From JAUWKC01 sp035529895 (GTDB lineage Bacteria; Planctomycetota; Phycisphaerae; Sedimentisphaerales; Anaerobacaceae): DNA of 64,000 bases. The notes under the pieces are model-generated. The model did no database searches. It was given only the letters and a program-made list of their open reading frames with translations, and had not been told where the DNA came from. The number at the start of each line of letters is the position of its first letter. Position 1 is the stretch's first letter. Made by a program: the position numbers and the translations under genes. Location of the stretch: contig DATKVV010000068.1 in NCBI GenBank assembly GCA_035529895.1, positions 62,001-126,000 on the forward strand, read 5' to 3'. This document shows, one piece after another, positions 35,362 through 42,648 of this stretch.

Positions 35362-35381
35362 TCCGCCACACGGATGGCGGA
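35362..35381 (+). repeat. Diverged REP-like palindrome
   Basis: TCCGCCA, loop CACGGA, TGGCGGA. It shares CCGCCACACG with the two 30-bp elements but has different outer arms. Between DUF2905 and the LtaS-like gene no other feature is evident. Confidence 0.55.
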
Positions 35382-35449
35382 CGAGAAAGCAGATTTATAG
35401 CCTGAATTCTGCTTGCCATTTGCCGGGGCGTAAGGTATTCTTGCTTGCT

Positions 35450-37432
35450 ATGAGTATGGATTGCTCGCTGTCCAGGTACAAATGCGCAAGTAAGTTGTAT
35501 CTGAGCCATCTTTATGGGTTTCTTGCTCCCCGCGCCTACAGCGTCATCATGCTCGGCGCCCTGTTTTGCACACTGGCGGCAAAGCTGTTTCACTGCCTGC
35601 GCATAGGCAGCACGTCGGGCGAGTATTTCGGCTGGATATTTGCCGACATTGCCGTACTCTTGGGTATTGAGGTTATCCTGGCCGCCGCCTGTTTCTGCCG
35701 GCCCCGAAAATGGATTATCCGCATCGCCGTCGTTGTTGCCGCTGTTATATGCACATGGTCTGTGGTAAATGCCGGCTGGCTGATAAGAACGGGAACGCAA
35801 GTTCTGCCTTGTGTATTGCTGCCTTTGATTCGCGACCCGCTCAGCTCGTTAGGCATGATAGGCGTTAATCTGATAAGAATGCCCGCCGCAGCCGTGGCCC
35901 TGCTCGGTCCCAGCGCTGTCGCTCTTACGTTTTTCTTTTTCGTTTTGGTAAGACCGCGCAGTCTGGATTCCAGTCGCAAGCGATTCGTCATAAAAGTGTT
36001 GGTTTCTCTGGTTATCGTTTTTGTCACTGCGGTCGCCCACTCGGCAACCGTCAAGCAAAGCTCCGCACAAATAGCTTCTGCGGGCCTATGGCACAATTGT
36101 CAGTTAGAGGCTGTAGCCGGTTCTTTGGCCGATTCGGCGCGACTGAATAGGGCCGATTTGGCAAAGATAAAACGCGAAATACCCACCTTGGACCAGATAC
36201 AGGCTGCCCGGTCGTCCGAACCCGGCCGGCCGGCTTATAACCTGGTTGTGGTTGTCCTCGAGGGCGTCCAGTACAGGTACACCTCCCTTTATGACAAAAA
36301 AAGCGGCCTTACGCCTTATCTGGCGAACTTGGCAGCCCGGGGCGCTGAATTTGCAAACGCCCGCTCTTCACTTACCCACACCACAAAGGCGCTTTTCGCA
36401 CTCTTGACCGGCCGCTTCCCTTCCGCCTACCAGGATATTGCCGAAGCGGTCCCTGCTGCACAGCCTTACGCCGGGGTCGCGTCGATTCTGAAGCACAAGT
36501 TGAATTTTCGAACGGCCTTTTTCCTGTCCGGCAAGGGCCAGTTCGAGTGTGGGCCCGGCCTGGTCTATAATCTCGGCTTCGACAAATTCTTCGCCAGAGA
36601 GGACCTGGGCGACTCCAGGGCGTTTGTCGGCTATATGAGCGGCGATGAATTCGCAATGTTGCCGCCGATAGTCGAGTGGATAAAAGCTGACGAAAGGCCT
36701 TTCTTCCTGACCTTTATGTGTTCCGTGACGCACGACCCCTACGAGGTTCCCAGATGGTTCGCTGAGCCGGCCAAAGAGCTTGTGGACCGGTACCGCCAGA
36801 CAATTTCCTATACCGACAAATTTTTGGCTGCACTGGACGCCGAGCTCAACAAGCTGAATCTTGCCGACAAAACGATTCTCTGTGTCATAAGCGACCATGG
36901 TGAAGGCTTTGGTGAGCACGGCCTGTTCGCCCACGAGGCAATACCCTTTGACGAGGCCCTGCGCATACCCTGGGTCATACGCGCACCGGCTTTGATTGAG
37001 CCGGCAACCAGGGTGACCGAGCCGGTTTGCTCCGTCGATTTGACGCCAACTTTGCTTGCTTTGCTCGGATTCGATACCGGGACCTTTGACTTTGATGGCA
37101 TCAACGCCTTGGCCCCTATCCCCAATGGCCGCAAGGTGTTTTTCACGAGCTGGATGCAGTACAGTCCCGCCGGTTATGTAAAAGGCGGGCTGAAGTTCAT
37201 ATACACCCCGACCACCCAAACCGTTTCCGTCTATGATTTGATCGCCGACCCGTTTGAGCACGTTGGGACGGAGTTACACCAGCAGCAGGCTCAGGAAATC
37301 GCCGCTGAGATTATCGATTGGCAGAGAAACAGCGTCTTTCGAGTCAACCAGCAGCTCTCCGGCGAAAAAACGCTCTTCGACCACTGGCACTGTAACTGGC
37401 ACAAGCGAATCGCCTGGGCCGATTACCGGTAG
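35450..37432 (+). CDS. LtaS-like membrane sulfatase-fold transferase
   Basis: About 660 residues: five N-terminal transmembrane segments (~residues 25-205), then an alkaline-phosphatase-superfamily domain facing outwards. Metal-site motifs are V-V-V-V-L-E-G-V-Q (Glu), T309-H-T-T-K with T-G-R-F-P-S (probable Thr nucleophile) and I-S-D-H-G-E-G-F-G-E-H-G (Asp/His). There is no C/S-x-P-x-R formylglycine signature, so phosphoglycerol or phosphoethanolamine transfer, as in LtaS/OpgB-type enzymes, is more likely than sulfate hydrolysis. The start is uncertain: ATG 35450 is chosen, although a TTG ten codons upstream is possible; neither has a strong Shine-Dalgarno. Probable role in envelope polymer decoration. 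Confidence 0.83.
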   Translation: MSMDCSLSRYKCASKLYLSHLYGFLAPRAYSVIMLGALFCTLAAKLFHCLRIGSTSGEYFGWIFADIAVLLGIEVILAAACFCRPRKWIIRIAVVVAAVICTWSVVNAGWLIRTGTQVLPCVLLPLIRDPLSSLGMIGVNLIRMPAAAVALLGPSAVALTFFFFVLVRPRSLDSSRKRFVIKVLVSLVIVFVTAVAHSATVKQSSAQIASAGLWHNCQLEAVAGSLADSARLNRADLAKIKREIPTLDQIQAARSSEPGRPAYNLVVVVLEGVQYRYTSLYDKKSGLTPYLANLAARGAEFANARSSLTHTTKALFALLTGRFPSAYQDIAEAVPAAQPYAGVASILKHKLNFRTAFFLSGKGQFECGPGLVYNLGFDKFFAREDLGDSRAFVGYMSGDEFAMLPPIVEWIKADERPFFLTFMCSVTHDPYEVPRWFAEPAKELVDRYRQTISYTDKFLAALDAELNKLNLADKTILCVISDHGEGFGEHGLFAHEAIPFDEALRIPWVIRAPALIEPATRVTEPVCSVDLTPTLLALLGFDTGTFDFDGINALAPIPNGRKVFFTSWMQYSPAGYVKGGLKFIYTPTTQTVSVYDLIADPFEHVGTELHQQQAQEIAAEIIDWQRNSVFRVNQQLSGEKTLFDHWHCNWHKRIAWADYR

Positions 37433-37555
37433 GACCGTTCCCGCCTGCAGGTCAAACCAGAGCGAAATATACGCCTTAACCATCTCTGTTTCTGTGCGGT
37501 TGCAGTTCAGCGGAAATTGTCAACATCGTTAGGCTAATGTGTTAGAATACTTCGC

Positions 37556-38296
37556 ATGAGCAACGTCAATTGTGAAATTCGAATTGGCACTTCCGGCTGG
37601 CATTACGACCACTGGTCCGGCCGGTTTTACCCGCCGGATTTGCCAAAAACCAAATGGTTCCTGCACTACGCCCAGCATTTCGACACCGTCGAAGTAAACA
37701 ACACTTTTTATCAGCTCCCCAAACCCAAGTCCATCGAGAACTGGCGCCAACAGGCCCCCGACAATTTCCTCTATACCGTAAAGGCCAATCGCTACATCAC
37801 CCACATCAAGAGACTCAAAGATTCGCAGGAACCGCTGGAGCGATTTTTTGAAGTCGCTCGCCTGTTGAAGGAAAAGCTCGGCCCCGTTCTCTATCAGCTT
37901 CCCCCCAGCATGCACAAGGACCTCGACCGCCTCGAAGCTTTCATCAAGCTGCTTCCCAAAAAGCACCCCGCCGTCTTTGAATTCCGACACGAAAGCTGGT
38001 TTTCAGAAGATACCTATGTATTGCTGAACAGGTTCAATGTCGGCTTCTGCACCCACGACCTGCCCGGAGAACCGTCTCCGCGTATAATCACCGGCGATTT
38101 AATCTACGTTCGCTTCCATGGCACCACCGGCCGATACGCAGGAAATTATTCAAAACCTGCTTTGCAGACTTGGGCCCAGTGGATTAAAGACAATCTCAAA
38201 GGAACCCGCGCCGTCTATGTGTATTTCAACAACGACTACAACGCCTACGCAGTCAATAACGCAAAGACGTTGAAAGCACACTTACTCATCGAATGA
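37556..38296 (+). CDS. DUF72 family protein (YecE-like)
   Basis: A 246-residue TIM-barrel-like protein of the DUF72 family: R-I-G-T-S-G-W-H-Y at the start, F-D-T-V-E-V-N-N-T-F-Y, F-L-Y-T-V-K-A-N-R-Y-I-T-H, and Y-V-R-F-H-G-T-T-G-R-Y near the end, then Y-V-Y-F-N-N-D. Biochemical function unknown; cytoplasmic. ATG at 37556 has no strong ribosome site. Its 3' end overlaps the convergent radical SAM gene by 11 bp. Confidence 0.9.
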   Translation: MSNVNCEIRIGTSGWHYDHWSGRFYPPDLPKTKWFLHYAQHFDTVEVNNTFYQLPKPKSIENWRQQAPDNFLYTVKANRYITHIKRLKDSQEPLERFFEVARLLKEKLGPVLYQLPPSMHKDLDRLEAFIKLLPKKHPAVFEFRHESWFSEDTYVLLNRFNVGFCTHDLPGEPSPRIITGDLIYVRFHGTTGRYAGNYSKPALQTWAQWIKDNLKGTRAVYVYFNNDYNAYAVNNAKTLKAHLLIE

Positions 38297-39173
38297 CGCG
38301 CAGGCCTTTTTTGATAGCATATTGCTGGGCGGTTTCAAATTCTTCCCAGGTTGGCCGGCGATTTATCTTGCTGTGCTCAAAAGCCTTGTAGCAGGGACGG
38401 TACTGGTCCATTACATTGACCACCGTGTTTACGCTAATCTCCTTTGCCAGAAAATCCATAACCTCAAAACTGCCCGCCAGATTGTTCGGAAGAACCAAGT
38501 GTCTTATCAAGAGGCCGCGTCTTGCCAACCCTTTTTCCACCTGAAGGTCGCCTACCTGCCGATGCATCTCTCTTACAGCTTCACGATTTATCTGAGGATA
38601 ATCCGGCGCGGCCGATAGCTGCTTTGCCGCCTCAGAATCCGAATACTTCATATCCGGCATATAAATATCCATGCAGCCTTCAAGCAGCCTCAGCGTCTCG
38701 ACCGAATCGTACCCGCCCGTATTGTAAACAGTCGGTACCCTCAACCCCCTTTTTCTCGCCAGTTCAACGGCCGCCGCAATCGCCGCGATAACGTGAGTAG
38801 GCGTCACGAAATTTATATTGCTGCAGCCATACCTTTGCAGGCCCAACATAGCCTGGGCCAGTTCTTCAATTGTCACCTGCTCGCCGTTTCGATGATGGCT
38901 GATATCGAAGTTTTGGCAGAATATGCAGCCCAAATTGCAGCCGGCGAAAAATATCGTCCCCGACCCGCCCGAGCCGACCAGCACCGACTCTTCGCCGTAA
39001 TGAGGACCAACAGAGCTGACGACCGGCATATCGCCGGTGCCGCAAAACCCGATTTGCCCCTCGCTGCGATACACCTTACACTGCCGCGGACACAGCACGC
39101 AGGGATTCATTCGCTCCCACAACTGCTGAACGTTTTCGCTGAAAGAACCGATATCAATCGGCAATGCGGTCAT
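38286..39173 (-). CDS. PflA/AmrS-like radical SAM protein
   Basis: A 295-residue radical SAM enzyme with N-terminal cysteines C-V-L-C-P-R-Q-C and G-F-C-G, then the cluster motif G-C-N-L-G-C-I-F-C-Q-N (C-x3-C-x2-C). It is similar in layout to AmrS but shorter, ending after the barrel. Homologues are usually labelled pyruvate formate-lyase-activating-like; substrate unknown. It follows sixA by 38 bp on the same strand and is probably co-transcribed with it. Confidence 0.9.
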   Translation of the reverse strand: MTALPIDIGSFSENVQQLWERMNPCVLCPRQCKVYRSEGQIGFCGTGDMPVVSSVGPHYGEESVLVGSGGSGTIFFAGCNLGCIFCQNFDISHHRNGEQVTIEELAQAMLGLQRYGCSNINFVTPTHVIAAIAAAVELARKRGLRVPTVYNTGGYDSVETLRLLEGCMDIYMPDMKYSDSEAAKQLSAAPDYPQINREAVREMHRQVGDLQVEKGLARRGLLIRHLVLPNNLAGSFEVMDFLAKEISVNTVVNVMDQYRPCYKAFEHSKINRRPTWEEFETAQQYAIKKGLRVIR

Positions 39174-39211
39174 CGGATAATCTATTTCCTAATCGTCCCT
39201 GCCGCCCGGCA

Positions 39212-39676
39212 TCAGACAAGAAGCTCCGGTATCACCATCCAGTCGACCTGCCACCGATTGTGCTGGCCGCGGCTCAGGCAAACGATGCCCCCGTTCTTGA
39301 ACGCCGTCGTGTCAGCCGACTCGGACCCCGCCAAAAGCAGCGACGCCAGCTTACTCAAAAATGGCAAATGCCCGACAATCATTATATCTTCGTCCATCGC
39401 GGCAAGTTCGTCTCGTAAGGCAGAGACATCATCGTTCGGCCCAAGTCTGTCGTGCTGCATTATGCCTTCCCTTACGCTGACGGCCCCGGCTAAAATCTCT
39501 GCCGTTTGCACGGTCCTTTTCTTGCCGCTGTGCCATATAGCATCCACGTCGAGGTTTAGCGGTTTGATGAACGCCGCCACCTTCTGCACATCCTCTTTTC
39601 CTTCTGCCGTCAGCGACCGTTGCGGGTCCTGTTGTTCCGAAGCCGCTTTTGCGTGTTGTACAAGGTACAGTTTCAT
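39212..39676 (-). CDS. sixA: SixA-like phosphohistidine phosphatase
   Basis: A 154-residue histidine-phosphatase-superfamily protein. The N-terminal phosphate-binding motif reads L-V-Q-H-A-K-A; the catalytic His is kept, but Gln and Ala replace the Arg and Gly of the R-H-G triad, as in some bacterial SixA-like proteins. The second core His is in I-V-G-H-L-P-F. Probable role: removing phosphate from histidine-phosphorylated signalling proteins. ATG at 39676 with AAAGGCAG ahead is preferred to a TTG seven codons earlier. Confidence 0.85.
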   Translation of the reverse strand: MKLYLVQHAKAASEQQDPQRSLTAEGKEDVQKVAAFIKPLNLDVDAIWHSGKKRTVQTAEILAGAVSVREGIMQHDRLGPNDDVSALRDELAAMDEDIMIVGHLPFLSKLASLLLAGSESADTTAFKNGGIVCLSRGQHNRWQVDWMVIPELLV

Positions 39677-39787
39677 GTCTGTCTGCCTTTGTTCCAAATC
39701 TCGCCGGATTATTATAGCACGAAGGCCTGGCTTAACAATCTCGCAGCCGCCGGCACGGACGTATCTTGAGAGCCGGGTTCAATCTTC

Positions 39788-39816
39788 TTGAACTTTGGGC
39801 CGATGAAGTGTAAAGT
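39788..39816 (+). promoter_or_regulatory. Promoter of tRNA-Ser
   Basis: TTGAAC (39788-39793), 17-nt spacer, TAAAGT (39811-39816), giving a leader of roughly 55 nt before the tRNA. Moderate match to sigma70. Confidence 0.4.
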
Positions 39817-39878
39817 GAGTGAGAAATCGCAGGAACGCGGGCTTTTTTTGCGTCCGCAGCTCAGGCACGCGATAATCT

Positions 39879-39965
39879 GGAGCAGTGGCCGAGTGGCTGA
39901 AGGCGACGGTCTTGAAAACCGTTTCATCCTTTTGGGTGACGGGGGTTCGAATCCCTCCTGCTCCG
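39879..39965 (+). tRNA. tRNA-Ser (anticodon UGA)
   Basis: An 87-nt class II tRNA. The acceptor stem pairs GGAGCAG (39879-39885) with CTGCTCC (39958-39964), discriminator G. The anticodon loop CTTGAAA closes on ACGGT/ACCGT with anticodon TGA at 39913-39915. A long variable arm and the T-loop TTCGAAT follow. The CCA end is not encoded. Confidence 0.95.
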
Positions 39966-40357
39966 GTAGGTAAGCTCGTTCGGTGGGATGAATTCGAACC
40001 CGAGGGGGGTCTGCGGCAGAAGCTCCCCCATGTCGTCGGGGTGACCACCGAAGGCGCGCAAGGGGGGGGGCAGAACCCCTATGGAAATTTGCGGAGCAAA
40101 TCTGGGTTCAAGGCCGAAGGCTGGAATCCCTCTGCTTCGTTGGGAGCCCCGCAAACAACGGAGCGGAGCAGCACAACTGCTTGTGTCGCGTGGGGATTCG
40201 AACAGTTTGCGATGCTGGAGGGCGGTTGAATTGATGTCGTTGGGGACTGAGCAAATTACGGAGCAGCAATGGACAAAAGGCCGCTGGTTCTATCTTACGG
40301 GCTTCTTGTGGGCCTGTTATCTCAACTTCTGTCAATGCTTGGTCAGGTTAAGAGGTC
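39966..40357 (+). other. Gene-free stretch after tRNA-Ser
   Basis: No convincing gene. It has a run of nine G residues near 40061, and two short T-arm-like pieces (ATTCGAACCC near 39990 and GGGATTCGAACAG near 40192) that resemble tRNA debris. Open frames here are only tRNA-antisense or low-complexity translations. An old integration scar beside the tRNA is possible but unproven. Confidence 0.4.
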
Positions 40358-42298
40358 TTACTCGGTCAAAGTCGAGGGGTCAAGTTCACGGTAAAGCTTG
40401 TCCTGCCAGCCGGCCAGAGTTTCCTTTTTGCCTTTCTGAGGCAGCCAAACCACCTGTGTCGAATTGCCCCGATTGGCCAGAGCGTAGAAGGGAATGGCCG
40501 CGAATTTTGTGCCTTGTGCGGATTTGCCTTTGATAACGGTTACGCCGCCGAGAAATTCCCGCCGGTGTTCTGTCTCAAACTGCGGGTCAATAGCAAGTGT
40601 GATGTCGAGGTCTTCGCTGTTGTCGAGGGCCTCCAGGCCATAGACGATGGGGCCTCGCTGGATGGCCGCTAAGCCGGTGTTGTCCTTTACATTCGGATGG
40701 GCTTCAATACGCTCGACCGGCATAGCCAAATCCAATTCAATCGTATCGTTTATTTCCCACTCGTGGTCCATTCGGGCGTAGCCCTTGTTAATGGTAAAGT
40801 TCTTGAATTCGGACCCGTTGAGCGCGAGGCGGGCCTTTTGGCACCAGCCGGGGATTCGCAGATTTACCGAAAATCGCGATGCCTCTTGAGGGTTGACTCG
40901 AATTTTAACCTTGCCGTCCCATGGGTAATCGGTTTGCTGGGTGAGGGTGATGGTATTGTTGGACAAAGCAATTGCAGCGGCTCCTCCCACGTAGAGATTT
41001 ACATAGATGTCTCTGTCGTCGCGTGCGTAGATGTATTTGGGCAGTTTCATCAATGTGCGGGAGAGATTCGGCGGGCAGCAGCACCAGTTATTGCCGCGCG
41101 GGTGGTCGGCGTCGTGAAGAGGGTTTCTGTAGTAGAAGGATTTGCCGTCGAGGGAAATTCCGTGCAGGATGGCATTGTAAAGAACGCGTTCGAGGACGTC
41201 GGCACATTGAGCGTCTGCTTCCAACAGAAGCATGCGGTGGGCAAAATCGGCAAGGCCGCAGGCGGCGCATGATTCACAGTAGCTGTTGTTGGGAAGTACG
41301 TAATCGTCTGCGAACGCCTCGTGTTTCTTTGACGCCCCGATACTGCCGGTAAGGTACATTTTTCGTTTCGTCGTGCTGTCCCAGAGTCTCTCGGCGGCGG
41401 CTCGCATGTCGGGGTCGCCTGTCTCAATCGCTACGTCGGCAACGCCGGTTGCGAAGAAGACAGCGCGAACGGCGTGCCCTCTGATTTCGTTCTGGCCGCG
41501 GATGGGGAGATGGTCCTGAAAGTATTCGCAGGGGAAGCGGGGACATTCTTTTTCGGGGACCTGCCCCCGGCGTTTGATGAAGGCTTGTGCCAGTTCGAGA
41601 TAGCGTTTCCGGCCGGTAGCGCGGTAGAGTTCCACAAGGGCCAGCTCTATCTCGGCGTGTCCGCCGAAGCCGGGGTTGTTTTGGTCGAGGAAGTGCCGGC
41701 AGGCCTGGTCGGCGGATTTGCAGGCAACATCGAGGAAGGTTCTTTTTCCGGTGGCCTGAAAGTGCGCTACCGCCGCTTCATACAAGTGGCCGGCCACGTA
41801 ACCGTCGTGCTGGTGGTAGAGGTTTCCCCAGGGAGTGAGGTTGTTGAGCGTGACGTGAGCGTGGAGGTATCCATCGGGGCTCTGGGCGGCGGCAATGGCT
41901 GCGATTACTTCGTCCAGCCGCTTTTCGAGCTCGGCATCGGGATGCCGGGGGAGGGAATAGGCGATGGTCTCCACGAATTTGTAAAGGTTGGCTTCCGTCC
42001 ACAGCCCGGTCTTGCAGGGTTCATCGGCAAGCCCGGCCAGCTTCCTCATGGCCTTTATGTTGTCTTCGATATGGGGCCAGGAATGGGGGATTGTATTGGT
42101 GCGATACGCGGTCAGTTTTGGGGACCAGAACTTGTCTTCGATTTTTACTGCTGTAAACGAGACGGGCTTTAACGGACAACCCGCCAACGCCACACTGGCC
42201 GGCGACAGGCCAAAAACGACACACAGGAGACCTGCTACGATAAGATACCTACAAGGATTTCCGGTCTTTACATTCGTTCCGGTTGACAGATTTGTCAT
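40358..42298 (-). CDS. GH127-family beta-L-arabinofuranosidase-like lipoprotein
   Basis: A 646-residue enzyme with a signal ending in lipobox L-A-G-C, so probably lipid-anchored outside. The (alpha/alpha)6-barrel domain (DUF1680) shows H-Q-H-D-G-Y-V, N-E-I-R-G-H-A-V-R, N-S-Y-C-E-S-C-A and N-W-C-C-C-P-P-N. By analogy with HypBA1, the E-S-C and C-C pairs bind zinc and one of the latter cysteines is the nucleophile; all are present. Substrate is probably terminal beta-L-arabinofuranose in plant glycans, though GH127 relatives vary. GAAGGGACC lies near the start. It is an isolated gene between the tRNA region and gyrA, and could be a functional partner of the sugar locus. Confidence 0.9.
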   Translation of the reverse strand: MTNLSTGTNVKTGNPCRYLIVAGLLCVVFGLSPASVALAGCPLKPVSFTAVKIEDKFWSPKLTAYRTNTIPHSWPHIEDNIKAMRKLAGLADEPCKTGLWTEANLYKFVETIAYSLPRHPDAELEKRLDEVIAAIAAAQSPDGYLHAHVTLNNLTPWGNLYHQHDGYVAGHLYEAAVAHFQATGKRTFLDVACKSADQACRHFLDQNNPGFGGHAEIELALVELYRATGRKRYLELAQAFIKRRGQVPEKECPRFPCEYFQDHLPIRGQNEIRGHAVRAVFFATGVADVAIETGDPDMRAAAERLWDSTTKRKMYLTGSIGASKKHEAFADDYVLPNNSYCESCAACGLADFAHRMLLLEADAQCADVLERVLYNAILHGISLDGKSFYYRNPLHDADHPRGNNWCCCPPNLSRTLMKLPKYIYARDDRDIYVNLYVGGAAAIALSNNTITLTQQTDYPWDGKVKIRVNPQEASRFSVNLRIPGWCQKARLALNGSEFKNFTINKGYARMDHEWEINDTIELDLAMPVERIEAHPNVKDNTGLAAIQRGPIVYGLEALDNSEDLDITLAIDPQFETEHRREFLGGVTVIKGKSAQGTKFAAIPFYALANRGNSTQVVWLPQKGKKETLAGWQDKLYRELDPSTLTE

Positions 42299-42498
42299 TC
42301 CAAGGTCCCTTCATTTGTACGTACCTGTTTTTCTCAACAGTAGACACACGGCCGGGCTTGTCTTTGACGCCGGCACGTGATTCTTCCAAAAAGCACTTTC
42401 GTGACGCCATATAGTACCAAGTTTACGTTTTGACGACTACTCTGATTGCGAGAGCAACGTTGGGAGATTCAAATAGACGTTGGTACAGGCGCAGCTTT

Positions 42499-42520
42499 AG
42501 GGGTCTTGCGGCCCTTTTTT
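42499..42520 (+). terminator. Hairpin plus T-run in the GH127/gyrA intergenic region
   Basis: GGGTC, loop TTGC, GGCCC (42501-42514) extended by two weak pairs and followed by six T. No plus-strand gene ends here, so it may be an attenuator within a long gyrA leader or a remnant. The 349-nt stretch 42299-42647 holds no gene. Confidence 0.3.
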
Positions 42521-42556
42521 GTTCGTTTTGGGGCGGGTATTTTGTTGCGGGAATTC

Positions 42557-42585
42557 TTGACTTTTGAGTGGGATGGGGGTAGTCT
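42557..42585 (+). promoter_or_regulatory. Possible gyrA promoter
   Basis: TTGACT (42557-42562) with a 17-nt spacer to TAGTCT (42580-42585). The -35 is good, the -10 poor. The only reasonable candidate directly upstream of gyrA. Confidence 0.3.
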
Positions 42586-42634
42586 ATTTGTAGTCAAAAT
42601 TGTGGTCTTGAGGATATCGGTCAGGGGGGAGGTT

Positions 42635-42648
42635 TAGGTTATAACCTA
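42635..42648 (+). promoter_or_regulatory. Perfect 14-bp palindrome abutting the gyrA start codon
   Basis: TAGGTTATAACCTA, whose last A is the A of the gyrA ATG. It separates the Shine-Dalgarno (GGAGG, 42628-42632) from the ATG by 15 nt, too far in linear form. Either an RNA hairpin brings them together or a protein binds the DNA here. The palindrome is directly seen; the role is inference. Confidence 0.5.

Noticed and set aside
39885..40229. Protein-like frames across tRNA-Ser (G-V-R-I-P-P-A-P and R-R-D-S-N-P-R-H-P)
   Set aside because: Classic false translations of tRNA sequence.
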